Notes: generated by a model not told the origin, from the letters alone. 64,000 bases of DNA from an uncultured Stenotrophomonas sp. (GCF_913778665.1 NZ_CAJYVQ010000008.1:682001-746000); one strand, 5' to 3'. Shown: positions 44,836-53,082, counted from the stretch's first letter. Translations and numbers: made by a program.

Positions 44836-46190
44836 GCACTGCACCCTATGATTACGACCTGATCGTCCTTGGCGGCGGTTCCGCCGGCCTGGCCGGTGCG
44901 ATCCGCGCGGCGCAGCATGGGAAGCGGGTGGCGATGCTGGAGCCCGGCGAACTGGGCGGTACCTGTGTCAACGTGGGGTGCGTGCCGAAGAAGGCGATGT
45001 GGCTGGCGGCCGACCTGCACGAGCGCATCGGCTTGGCCAGCGCGATGGGCTTCGATGTCGAGGCGCGCCCGGCGCTGTCTTGGAAGGAACTGGTGATCCA
45101 TCGCCAGGCCTACATCAGCAACATCCACACCAGTTATCACAAGCGCCTGGATGAAACCGGCGTGGTGCGCATTCCGGCGCGCGGCCATCTGCTCGATGCA
45201 CACACGGTGGCCTGCAGTGACGGCGTGCGTTACAGCGCCGAGCACATCCTGATCGCCACCGGCGCACACCCGTTGCGCCCGGACATTCCCGGTGCCGAAC
45301 TGGGCCTGGTCTCAGATGACTTCTTCGATCTGCGCGCGGCGCCGGCCGAGGTCGCGATCATTGGAGGGGGCTACATCGCGGTGGAACTTGCCGGCCTGCT
45401 GCAGGCACTGGGCAGCCGGGTGAGCCTGCTGGTGCGCGGCAAGCGGCTGCTGGAGCGCTTCGACTACGAACTGACCGATCAGCTGGCCGAGAACCTGAGG
45501 CAGCAGGGCGTGCGGATCCATTTCGACTACCGCCTGCGCGAACTGCAGCGCGATGGTGACCGCGTGCGTGCGTTCGGCCATGAGGGCCCACTCGACAGCG
45601 TGTTCGATGCGGTGTTCTTCGCTACCGGTCGCCGCGGCAACAGCCGTGATCTTGGACTGGAAGCGCTGGGCATCGGCATTGGTGAGCACCAGCAGGTGGA
45701 GGTGGACGAATGGCAGACCACGAGCGTGCCGAGCGTGCATGCGGTCGGTGACATCGCCGGCAAGGTCGGCCTGACGCCGGTGGCGGTGGCCGCTTCGCGG
45801 CGCCTGATGGATCGCCTGTTCGGCGGCCGTCCGCAGTCGAAGATGGACTACGGGAACGTAGCCAGCGTGGTGTTCTCGCATCCTCCGCTGGGCGCGGTGG
45901 GCATGAGCGAAGAGGAGGCGCGCGCCCGTTTCGATCAGGTGAGCGTGTACCACAGCCGCTTCCGCCCGATGCTGCAGGCGCTGGCCAACGGTACCCAGCG
46001 CAGCCTGTTCAAGATGGTCTGCGTGGGCCCGGAGGAACGCGTGGTGGGCATCCATCTGCTCGGCGAGGCGGCGGACGAGATCCTGCAGGGCTTCGCGGTG
46101 GCGGTGAAAATGGGCGCGACCAAGGTCCAGTTCGACGACACCGTGGCGATCCACCCGACCTCAGCCGAGGAAGTGGTGCTGATGCGCTGA
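44832..46190 (+). CDS. gor: Glutathione-disulfide reductase
   Basis: NADPH-dependent flavoprotein (452 residues) that reduces GSSG. The redox disulfide is in GGTCVNVGCVPKK (Cys45, Cys50). FAD motif LGGGSAGLAGAIRAA at the N-terminus, NADPH motif IIGGGYIAVELAGLL, SVHAVGDIAGK, and the C-terminal interface IHPTSAEEVVLMR with the catalytic His. Length matches E. coli Gor (450). Translationally coupled to the DadA-like gene. Confidence 0.95.
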   Translation: MSTAPYDYDLIVLGGGSAGLAGAIRAAQHGKRVAMLEPGELGGTCVNVGCVPKKAMWLAADLHERIGLASAMGFDVEARPALSWKELVIHRQAYISNIHTSYHKRLDETGVVRIPARGHLLDAHTVACSDGVRYSAEHILIATGAHPLRPDIPGAELGLVSDDFFDLRAAPAEVAIIGGGYIAVELAGLLQALGSRVSLLVRGKRLLERFDYELTDQLAENLRQQGVRIHFDYRLRELQRDGDRVRAFGHEGPLDSVFDAVFFATGRRGNSRDLGLEALGIGIGEHQQVEVDEWQTTSVPSVHAVGDIAGKVGLTPVAVAASRRLMDRLFGGRPQSKMDYGNVASVVFSHPPLGAVGMSEEEARARFDQVSVYHSRFRPMLQALANGTQRSLFKMVCVGPEERVVGIHLLGEAADEILQGFAVAVKMGATKVQFDDTVAIHPTSAEEVVLMR

Positions 46191-46204
46191 CCTGCGGTTG
46201 TAGG

Positions 46205-46256
46205 GTAGAGCCATGCTCGCTGCGGTATGAAAGCGGTCGAGCGCGGCTCGACTTAC
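46205..46256. repeat. GTAG-type REP element
   Basis: GTAGAGCCATGCTCGCTG ... CGAGCGCGGCTCGACTTAC, an imperfect palindrome, with one more GTAG just upstream at 46200. Located between gor and the DMT transporter gene. Confidence 0.65.
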
Positions 46257-46337
46257 AGAAGGTGGTCGCCGCCCCCGTGCGACAATGACGGCCCCCACGT
46301 CTTGCCTGGCCGCACCGCGCGGCCTGCCGCTGTCCTG

Positions 46338-47258
46338 ATGTCCAACCCCGTTTCCCGTATCGCCACCGCCTCCCCGCGCATTGCGCTGGGAGGCATCGGC
46401 CTGGCCGCGATCGGCGCCATCGCCGCGTCCGGCAAGGCCATCATCGTCAAGCTCGGCCTGCGTCACGGCGTCGATGCCACCACGCTGCTCGCGCTGCGCA
46501 TGCTGATGGCGCTGCCCTTGTTCGTGCTGATGGCGCTGTGGGCCGCGCGCCGGGCCGGGCCGCTGTCCTGGGCCGACCGCGCCCGCGTGCTGTGGCTGGG
46601 CTTCACCGGCTATTACCTGTCCAGCCTGCTCGATTTCCAGGGCCTGCAGTACATCAGCGTGACCCTGGAGCGGTTGATCCTGTACTTGAACCCGACCCTG
46701 GTGCTGCTGATCAACGTGCTGCTGGCGCGGCAGCGTCCGGGGCGCTGGCAGATCGGCGCCCTGGTGCTGAGCTATCTGGGTGTGCTGCTGGCCTTCGGCC
46801 ATGACCTGCAGCGCGAGGGTGGGCAGATCATCGTCGGCAGCCTGCTGGTGCTGGGCAGCGCGCTCAGCTATGCGTTGTACCTGTTCGGCAGCGGGCAGGT
46901 GGTGGCGCGCACCGGCGCGGTGCGGCTGACCGCCTACGCCAGCTGCGTGGCCAGCGTGCTGGTGCTGCTGCACTTTGCGGTGACCCATCCGCTGCCGCTG
47001 CTGTGGCAGGCGCCGGCAGTGGTGCAGTGGTTGTCGCTGATCAATGCCACCGTGTGCACGGTGCTGCCCGTGCTGGCGATCATGCTGGCGGTGCAGCGCG
47101 TGGGTTCGTCGCTGGCCGCGCAGGTCGGTATGCTGGGCCCTGTTTCCACCATCGTGATGAGCCTATGGCTGCTCGACGAACCGATGGGGCCGGCGCAGAT
47201 CGCCGGCACCGTGCTGGTGCTGATCGGCGTACTGCTGGTGACCCGCCTGCGGCGCTGA
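46338..47258 (+). CDS. DMT superfamily transporter (EamA type)
   Basis: A 306-residue protein with ten predicted transmembrane helices and two EamA repeats: GLAAIGAIAASGKAIIVKLG at the start of the first, SLLVLGSALSYALYLFGSGQ at the start of the second, ending LGPVSTIVMSLWLLDEPMG and LVLIGVLLVTRLRR. Exports metabolites in most family members; substrate unknown. Start at MSNPVSRIA (46338). Its stop overlaps the first codons of the alkyltransferase-like frame. Confidence 0.9.
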   Translation: MSNPVSRIATASPRIALGGIGLAAIGAIAASGKAIIVKLGLRHGVDATTLLALRMLMALPLFVLMALWAARRAGPLSWADRARVLWLGFTGYYLSSLLDFQGLQYISVTLERLILYLNPTLVLLINVLLARQRPGRWQIGALVLSYLGVLLAFGHDLQREGGQIIVGSLLVLGSALSYALYLFGSGQVVARTGAVRLTAYASCVASVLVLLHFAVTHPLPLLWQAPAVVQWLSLINATVCTVLPVLAIMLAVQRVGSSLAAQVGMLGPVSTIVMSLWLLDEPMGPAQIAGTVLVLIGVLLVTRLRR

Positions 47259-47593
47259 CGCCGGAGCAGGCGCGTGCACGCATCCTGGCGGTGATCCGCG
47301 CGATCCCCGCGGGGCAGGTGATGGGCTACGGGCAGGTGGCGATGCGCGCCGGCCTGCCGGGACGTGCGCGGCTGACCGCGCGCATCCTTGGCCAGAACGA
47401 CGATCCGGACCTGCCCTGGCACCGCGTGCTGCGCTCGGACGGGCGCATCGCCATGGAAGAGGGCTCGGCTGGCTGGCGCGAGCAGTCGCAGCGGCTGCGC
47501 GACGAAGGCGTAGTGGTGGAGAACGGCCGGGTGCGGATGCCCGTCACCGATCCGGCCGCGGCGCTGGATGCGGCCGTATGGGGGCCCGGCTGA
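47255..47593 (+). CDS. Alkyltransferase-like protein (MGMT family, ATL)
   Basis: About 112 residues covering only the DNA-binding domain of O6-alkylguanine methyltransferases: ARILAVIRAIPAGQVMGYGQ, the Arg-finger region, then the active-site motif PWHRV (Trp55) in place of PCHRV. ATL proteins with Trp at this place cannot transfer alkyl groups but bind O6-alkylguanine and hand it to nucleotide excision repair. The start is uncertain: the frame up to the conserved helix has no ATG, GTG or TTG close by; CTG at 47255, overlapping the transporter stop, or a GTG at 47291 are options, the latter cutting the first helix. Confidence 0.82.
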   Translation: MTPEQARARILAVIRAIPAGQVMGYGQVAMRAGLPGRARLTARILGQNDDPDLPWHRVLRSDGRIAMEEGSAGWREQSQRLRDEGVVVENGRVRMPVTDPAAALDAAVWGPG

Positions 47594-47686
47594 GCGCCGC
47601 TGGCGACTGAACGGGCTGCGCCTGCAAGTCGCCAACAAGACACGGTGCTGCGGCTATGATGGAGGCCGTTCCATGCCGGTGCTCCC

Positions 47687-48361
47687 ATGTTCCCGCGACT
47701 GCCAACCGTCACCAAGGCCCTGCTGATCGCCAACGCGATCCTGTTCCTGCTGCAGCAGCCGTTCCTGCTCGGCATGCAGACCTTCGAACCGTTCATGCTG
47801 CAACCGCTGCAGCAGGGCTTCGATGCGTTCTCGCCGGGCGTCAACTTCCAGCCGTGGCAGCTGCTGACCTATGGCTTCCTGCACGGCAGCTTCGGCCACC
47901 TGTTCTTCAACATGCTGGCGGTCTTCATGTTCGGCGCGCCGCTGGAGCAGACCTGGGGCGAGAAGCGCTTCCTGCTGTACTACCTGGTGTGCGTAGCCGG
48001 CGCCGGTGTCTGCCAGCTGCTGGTGGGTACGCTGCTGGAGAATCCGGCCACGGTGCTGGGCGCGTCCGGCGGCGTGTTTGGCCTGCTGCTGGCCTACGGC
48101 ATGCTGTTCCCGAACCAGCGGGTGATGCTGCTGTTCCCACCGATCCCGATGAAGGCGCGCACCTTCGTGATTCTGTTCGGCGTGGGTGAGCTGGTGCTGG
48201 GCATGACCGGCTGGCAGCCGGGCGTGGCCCACTTCGCGCATCTGGGCGGCATGCTGTTCGGCTGGTTGCTGATCCGCTACTGGCGCGGGCAGTCACCGTT
48301 CAACAAGCGCCGCCCGCCAGGCCCACCGAACCGCCCCAACCATCTGCGCAGCGTGAAGTAA
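47687..48361 (+). CDS. Rhomboid family intramembrane serine protease
   Basis: A 224-residue membrane protein with six helices. The catalytic dyad is Ser127 in GASGGVFG and His185 in AHFAHLGG; HGSFGHLFFNM (66-76) is the oxyanion-site region. The C-terminus is short and basic (NKRRPPGPPNRPNHLRSVK). Cleaves transmembrane substrates; none can be named here. Ends just before a pair of REP repeats. Confidence 0.93.
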   Translation: MFPRLPTVTKALLIANAILFLLQQPFLLGMQTFEPFMLQPLQQGFDAFSPGVNFQPWQLLTYGFLHGSFGHLFFNMLAVFMFGAPLEQTWGEKRFLLYYLVCVAGAGVCQLLVGTLLENPATVLGASGGVFGLLLAYGMLFPNQRVMLLFPPIPMKARTFVILFGVGELVLGMTGWQPGVAHFAHLGGMLFGWLLIRYWRGQSPFNKRRPPGPPNRPNHLRSVK

Positions 48362-48387
48362 GGCGCGATGCGCCTCGCTTCACGCGG

Positions 48388-48410
48388 GTAGGTGCCAACC
48401 TTGGTTGGCA
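48388..48410 (+). repeat. GTAG-type REP hairpin
   Basis: GTAG then TGCCAACC TT GGTTGGCA, a perfect 8-bp stem. It faces a second REP at 48488-48509. Confidence 0.75.
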
Positions 48411-48487
48411 ATCATCCCTGTCGTTTCGTGGCAACCGAGGTGGGTACCCATCAACGGCAGGTCATGCACGCGGCGGGTACCTGTGAA

Positions 48488-48509
48488 TCCACGCACGGCG
48501 TGGATCTAC
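48488..48509 (-). repeat. GTAG-type REP hairpin holding a stop codon
   Basis: On the minus strand GTAGATCCACGCCGTGCGTGGAT; its TAG (48506-48508) is the stop codon of the PYROXD2-like gene. Confidence 0.8.
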
Positions 48510-50089
48510 AGGTCCTGCAACACCACCTGCGCGGCATTGTGCCCGGGCGCACCGGTGACACCACCACCGGGATGGGTGCCCGACCCACACAGGTACAACC
48601 CGGGCAGCGCACCGCGATAGCCGGCCTGGCCAACCATCGGCCGGGCCGAGAACAGCTGGTTGGCGCTGAGCGCACCGTGGAAGATGTCGCCGCCGATCAG
48701 ACCGAAGGTGCGTTCCAGATCCAGCGGCGACAGCACCTGACGGCCCAGCACGCTGTCGACGAAGCCCGGCGCGTACTGCTCGACGGTGGCGATCATCAGG
48801 TCAGCCACGCTGTCGCGATGATCATCCCAGTGGCGACCCGCAGGCAGAACCGGCGCCACGTGCTGGCAGAACAGGCTGGCGACATGCTGTCCGGGCGGCG
48901 CCAGTGAATCGTCCAGCGTACTGGGGATCAGCATCTCCACGATCGGCTGGCGTGACCAGCCATCGCAGCGCGCATCCAGCCAGGCGCGGTCCATGTAGTC
49001 CAGGCTGGGCGCCATGATGATGCCGGCGCTGAGGTGATCGCCGGGGCCGGGCAGGGCGCGGAACTGCGGCAGCCGCGACAGCGCCAGGTTCATCCGGAAG
49101 GTGCCGGAACCGCAGCGCCAGTGCGCCATCCGTTCGCGCGTCGCCGCTGGTACCTGCGCCGGTTCCAGCAACTGCTCGTACAGCAGCTTCGGATTGACGT
49201 TGGCGATCACCGCGCGTGCGCGCAGGGTCTCGCCGTTGGTCAACACCACCCCTACTGCCTGGCCATGTTCGACCAGCACGCGCTGCACGCCGGCATCCAC
49301 GCGCATTTCGGCACCGGCATGACGCGCGGCAGCGGCAATCGCCTGGCTGATCGCGCCCATGCCGCCGATTGCGTGGCCCCAGGCACCCTTGACGCCGTTG
49401 CACTGGCCGAACACGTGATGCAGCAGCACGTAGGCGCTGCCGGGCGTGTACGGACTGGCGTAATTGCCGACGATGCCGTCGAAGCCGAACAGCGCCTTGA
49501 TGGGTTCGCTCTCGAACCAGCGGTCCAGGTATTCCGCTGCCGAAAGCGTGAACAGGTCCAGCAGTTCCTGACGCAGCGAAGGATCCAGCGCTGCAAGTTC
49601 GCGGCCGAGACGGCCCATCTGCCACAGCGCGGGCAGGGCACGCCAGCCGGCGGCCACACCGAGGTCCGGCGGCGCACGCAACGCCCACGCACGCAGCACG
49701 TCAGCGAAGATCTCCAGGCGCGCTTCATAGGCGGGCAGCACCTGCGCATCGCGCGCGGAGAATTTCGCGACTTCGGCCTGGGTGCGGCCCGGCGCCGACA
49801 GCAGGTAGCGGCCATCGGGCAACGGCAGGAAGTTGTTGGCCGGACGCGCAACGATGCGCAGTCCGTGGGCAGGCAGCTGCAGGTCGTCGACCACCTTCGG
49901 TTGCAGCAGCGATACCGTGTACGACGCCACCGAGTTGCGGAAGCCGGGATGGAATTCCTCGGTAACCGCAGCACCGCCGAGCACGCCGCGGCGTTCAAGG
50001 ACCAGTACCTTCTTTCCGGCCTTCGCCAGATAGGCCGCGCAGACCAGCCCGTTGTGGCCACCGCCGACGATGAGTGCATCCCAGGTCAT
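48506..50089 (-). CDS. NAD(P)/FAD-dependent oxidoreductase (PYROXD2/CrtI-like)
   Basis: A 527-residue protein of the phytoene desaturase-like superfamily (COG1233). The N-terminal dinucleotide site is LIVGGGHNGLVCAAYLAKAG with ERRGVLGGAAVTEEF, and the C-terminal FAD segment is LYLCGSGTHPGGGVTGAPGH. The order fits PYROXD2-like proteins more than carotenoid desaturases, and there are no crt genes nearby, so a role in carotenoid synthesis is not supported. ATG at 50089 has AGAGGTG upstream. Confidence 0.87.
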   Translation of the reverse strand: MTWDALIVGGGHNGLVCAAYLAKAGKKVLVLERRGVLGGAAVTEEFHPGFRNSVASYTVSLLQPKVVDDLQLPAHGLRIVARPANNFLPLPDGRYLLSAPGRTQAEVAKFSARDAQVLPAYEARLEIFADVLRAWALRAPPDLGVAAGWRALPALWQMGRLGRELAALDPSLRQELLDLFTLSAAEYLDRWFESEPIKALFGFDGIVGNYASPYTPGSAYVLLHHVFGQCNGVKGAWGHAIGGMGAISQAIAAAARHAGAEMRVDAGVQRVLVEHGQAVGVVLTNGETLRARAVIANVNPKLLYEQLLEPAQVPAATRERMAHWRCGSGTFRMNLALSRLPQFRALPGPGDHLSAGIIMAPSLDYMDRAWLDARCDGWSRQPIVEMLIPSTLDDSLAPPGQHVASLFCQHVAPVLPAGRHWDDHRDSVADLMIATVEQYAPGFVDSVLGRQVLSPLDLERTFGLIGGDIFHGALSANQLFSARPMVGQAGYRGALPGLYLCGSGTHPGGGVTGAPGHNAAQVVLQDL

Positions 50090-50101
50090 CAGCACCTCTG
50101 G

Positions 50102-50187
50102 AAAAGGGGACGGAGGGGATTAAGTCGTAATCGGCATCTGAGCACGCATCCATGCGGGAAGCGACTTAATCCCCTCCGTCCCCTTTT
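50102..50187. repeat. 26-bp perfect inverted repeat across VOC gene end
   Basis: Arms at 50102-50127 and 50162-50187 are perfect complements over 26 bp; the 34-base loop has its own small hairpin CGCAT/ATGCG. The right arm encodes the VOC protein's tail and stop. Rich in GGGGA and followed by a T-run, so it may also act as a terminator. Confidence 0.9.
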
Positions 50188-50660
50188 TTGATGGCGGCTT
50201 CGATGGTGGCGATGTCGATCTTCTTCATCGGCATCATCGCGTTGAATGCGCGCTTGGCCAGTGCCTTGTCCGGGCTGGTCACCGCTTCGATCAGCATGCG
50301 TGGGCTGATCTGCCAGGAGATGCCCCAGCGGTCCTTGCACCAGCCGCACTGGCTCTCCTGGCCGCCGTTGCCGACGATCGTATTCCACAGGCGGTCGGTC
50401 TCGGCCTGGTCCTGGGTCTGGATCTGGAACGAGAAGGCTTCGCTGTGCTTGAACGCGCTGCCGCCGTTGAGGCCGACGCACGGGATGCCGCAGACGGTGA
50501 ATTCGACGGTCAGTACGCTGCCCTCCTTGCCGTCAGGGAAATCGCCCGGCGCGTGATGCACGGCGGTGATCCTGCTGTCGGGCAGGAAGCTGGCATAGAA
50601 GGTAGCGGCCTCGAGCGCACCGTTGTCGTACCAGACACAGATGGTGTTCTTGTGCGCCAT
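50166..50660 (-). CDS. VOC family protein (PhnB-like)
   Basis: A 164-residue protein with two VOC half-domains, PF06983 type: MAHKNTICVWYDNGALEAAT, VLTVEFTVCGIPCVGLNGGS, then CGWCKDRWGISWQISPRML. Related proteins are called 3-demethylubiquinone methyltransferase-like, but the enzymatic role is unproven. The last residues KKGDGGD and the TAA are encoded by one arm of the 26-bp inverted repeat, so the natural C-terminus may have been replaced. ATG at 50660 is preferred; upstream codons are not VOC-like. Confidence 0.85.
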   Translation of the reverse strand: MAHKNTICVWYDNGALEAATFYASFLPDSRITAVHHAPGDFPDGKEGSVLTVEFTVCGIPCVGLNGGSAFKHSEAFSFQIQTQDQAETDRLWNTIVGNGGQESQCGWCKDRWGISWQISPRMLIEAVTSPDKALAKRAFNAMMPMKKIDIATIEAAIKKGDGGD

Positions 50661-50733
50661 GTTCGGGCTCCGCGATGGACGAAGCCGCAGCGATAGCACG
50701 CCCGGTGTTAACCCGGGATCGTGCTGCAACCGC

Positions 50734-50762
50734 AAAAAAAAAGGGCGCCCGAAGGCGCCCTC
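50734..50762 (-). terminator. Rho-independent terminator of M13 peptidase gene
   Basis: Perfect 8-bp stem (AGGGCGCC with complement, loop CGAA) followed by nine U on the minus strand, 25 bases after the peptidase stop. Confidence 0.95.
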
Positions 50763-50786
50763 TGCATTACCTGCACAAGCGATGGC

Positions 50787-52796
50787 TCACCGCCAGACCT
50801 TGATCTGCTCGGCTTCGCCGCGCTGCATCGGCTGGCCGGCCTTGCAGCTGAAGGTGGCGCCGAACGCCGGCAGGTTGGCCAGCGTGCCGTTGCTGCGCCA
50901 CAGGCCCGGCGCACGGATGTCGGCGGTCAGGCGGCGCACCGCTTCGTTCGGCGACAGCTGCTGCGCCCACAACGCCGACCACGCGCGGAAGAAGCCCTGC
51001 TGCTGTGCCTGCTTGGCCTTCGGCTCCTGCGCGGTGTAGGCGGCCCAGGCCAGTTCCAGGCCGGCGATGTCGGCCAGGTTCTCCTCCTGGGTGAGTGCGC
51101 CGTTGACCTTGGCACCCTTCACGCCCGGGAAGTCGTAAGCGCTGTACTGCGCGGCCACGCGGTTGCCGAGCAGGGTCCAGGCGGTCTTGTCGGCCGGGGT
51201 CCACCAGCTGCGCAGCTCGCCCTTGGCGTCGACCAGCGCGCCCTTGGCATCGATCGCGCGGGTCAGCTCATGGCCGACCAGGCCACCGAAGCTGCCGAAC
51301 TTGTCGGCGGCCTCAGCCTTGGCGTTGAACACCGGGCCTTGCAGGATCGCAGCGGTGACGATCAGTCGGTTCTGCGCCAGGTCATAGGCCAGCGAAGGCT
51401 GTTGCGGCAGCACGTCCCAGCGACGGTCGGCGTTGCCCTTGCCGATGCGGCGCATTTCCTCACGGTGGCGCCAGGTCGATGCGATCAGCATGTTGCCGCC
51501 GAACGAGCCGCGGCCCATCGGCTGCACCGAGTAGTCGAGGTCACGCAGCGGCGTACCGATCTCGATCTTCAGCGCGGCCAGCTTGGCCTGGGCTTCGGAC
51601 TTGGCCTCGGCGCTCATCCAGCTGCTGTTCTTGACCGCTTCGATCTGCACCTCACGCACCTTGTCGACGATCCACGCGGCCTGGCGGCGGTCTTCGGCCG
51701 ACAGGTAACGCGCGGCGTACTCGCGGCCGACCATCGGGCCGGCGGCCACGTTGATCGCATCGAGCACGCTTTCCCAGCGCTGCGGCGGCAGGGTTTCGCC
51801 ACGCAGCACGCGGCCGCGGAATTCGAACTCGGCGTCGCGGTAGGCCTTGGACAGGTACGGTGCCATCGAGTCACCCACGCGCCAGCGCAGATAGGCCTTC
51901 CACTGCTCGGGCTTGAGCTTGGTGACCATGCCATCGAGCTGCTTGAACAGGCCCGGATCGGCCAGCGAGACCAGGTCGTCGTCCACGCCCTGCGCCTTCA
52001 GGAACGCATCCAGCTGCAGGTTGCGGTAACGGCTGTTGAGCTCCTTGGTGGAGATCGGCGCGTAGTTGTTGAACGGGTTGTTGATACCGGCCAGCGACTG
52101 CGCATTGCGCGCCAGCTCGGTTTCCAGTGCGATCACCGACTGAGACTCTAAATCGAGCTTGGCGGCCGGGGTGCCGGTCAGTGCCAGGATCTGCTTGACG
52201 TAGGCGCGGTAGCGGCCCATCACGGCCACGGTGTCGGCGTCGGTGCGGGTGTAGAACGCCGGGTCCGGCAGACCCATGCCGCCCTGCATGAAGTAGCCGA
52301 TGTGGCGATCCAGCGCCTTCAGATCGACGTCGGGGCCGAAGTTGAAGGCCACCGGGATGCCGACCTGGTGCAGCGCGGCAATCGAGGCCGGCACGTCCTT
52401 GGCCTTCTTGATGGCGTTGATGCGGGTCAGCAGCGGGGCGATCGGATTGGAACCGTCGGCTTCCACCGCCGCTTCGTCCAGGCCGCTGGCCCAGAAATCA
52501 CCGAGCAGTTTCTGCACGTTGCCCTGCGGCGCCTTCATCGCGGCGTCGAGCAGTTCACGCTGCTGCTGGCGGCTGCGGTCGACCAGCTGACCCAGCGCGG
52601 TGGTGGCCCCGGTCTGCGGCACCGGGTTGGCCTTCAGCCAGCCTGCATTGGTCGCGTCGTAGAAGTCGCTGCACTGGGCACTGACAGCCGGGGCGCGGGC
52701 GGCCTTCTTCTTGGCGGCGGCGAACGCATCGTGGGTCGGAACCAGAGTCGCCAGGCTGATGCCCAGGGCGATGGCAAGCGGACGGAAGTTGGGCAT
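50787..52796 (-). CDS. M13 family (neprilysin-like) metallopeptidase with altered active site
   Basis: A 669-residue exported protein (signal MPNFRPLAIALGISLATLVP...AFA) of the M13 family. It has the N-terminal DFYDATNAGWLKANPVPQ and C-terminal FSCKAGQPMQRGEAEQIKVW signatures. The zinc motif reads HELTR (residues 509-513) instead of HExxH, losing the second His ligand, and the region matching the substrate-binding NAYY is SLAYD. The Glu of the third motif (ENLADIAGLELA) remains. Likely inactive or altered; the paralogue 0.3 kb away is intact. Confidence 0.9.
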   Translation of the reverse strand: MPNFRPLAIALGISLATLVPTHDAFAAAKKKAARAPAVSAQCSDFYDATNAGWLKANPVPQTGATTALGQLVDRSRQQQRELLDAAMKAPQGNVQKLLGDFWASGLDEAAVEADGSNPIAPLLTRINAIKKAKDVPASIAALHQVGIPVAFNFGPDVDLKALDRHIGYFMQGGMGLPDPAFYTRTDADTVAVMGRYRAYVKQILALTGTPAAKLDLESQSVIALETELARNAQSLAGINNPFNNYAPISTKELNSRYRNLQLDAFLKAQGVDDDLVSLADPGLFKQLDGMVTKLKPEQWKAYLRWRVGDSMAPYLSKAYRDAEFEFRGRVLRGETLPPQRWESVLDAINVAAGPMVGREYAARYLSAEDRRQAAWIVDKVREVQIEAVKNSSWMSAEAKSEAQAKLAALKIEIGTPLRDLDYSVQPMGRGSFGGNMLIASTWRHREEMRRIGKGNADRRWDVLPQQPSLAYDLAQNRLIVTAAILQGPVFNAKAEAADKFGSFGGLVGHELTRAIDAKGALVDAKGELRSWWTPADKTAWTLLGNRVAAQYSAYDFPGVKGAKVNGALTQEENLADIAGLELAWAAYTAQEPKAKQAQQQGFFRAWSALWAQQLSPNEAVRRLTADIRAPGLWRSNGTLANLPAFGATFSCKAGQPMQRGEAEQIKVWR

Positions 52797-52854
52797 ATGG
52801 AACGAATCCGTGATGGATTGAGGGCGCGCGCACTATAGCAAGCTGGGCATGGGC

Positions 52855-52972
52855 GCGGGATGCACGCATCACGGAGCATTCGCCGATCATGCGCGGCGCT
52901 ACCGGGTGGGTGGCACGGCGGGGCGGGATGCACGCGTCGCGTTGCTTTCGCCGACCAAGGTCGGCAGCTACC
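52855..52972. repeat. Tandem degenerate REP-like repeats
   Basis: Two direct copies of ~50 bases at 52855-52903 and 52923-52972, both starting GCGGGATGCACGC, passing through TTCGCCGA and ending GCTACC (GGTAGC on the minus strand). The second copy also has a good stem CGCCGACC/GGTCGGCA (52949-52971). Lies between the two M13 genes. Confidence 0.7.
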
Positions 52973-52989
52973 GGAGAGCGCCGGGATCG

Positions 52990-53013
52990 GTAGTTCCACG
53001 CCATGCGTGGATG
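52990..53013 (+). repeat. GTAG-type REP hairpin
   Basis: GTAGTTCCACGCCATGCGTGGAT: GTAG and a stem TCCACGC/GCGTGGA. Next to the tandem repeats above. Confidence 0.75.
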
Positions 53014-53031
53014 ACAGACACCGCCAAAAAC

Positions 53032-53057
53032 AAAGGCCCGGGAATTCCCGGGCCTTT
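53032..53057 (-). terminator. Terminator of second M13 peptidase gene
   Basis: A perfect 26-bp palindrome (AAAGGCCCGGGAA and its complement) 26 bases after the stop of the downstream M13 gene; AAA on one side gives a short U-run. Confidence 0.75.
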
Positions 53058-53082
53058 GCAGGTCTGCAGCTTCAGCCGTGGC

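Noticed and set aside
48506..50089. Carotenoid desaturase (crtI)
   Set aside because: The fold is shared, but no other carotenoid genes are near and the motifs fit PYROXD2-like proteins better.
50787..52796. Frameshift or pseudogene as cause of the HELTR motif
   Set aside because: The reading frame is intact from signal peptide to C-terminal signature; HELTR arises from a codon difference (CGC), not from a shift.
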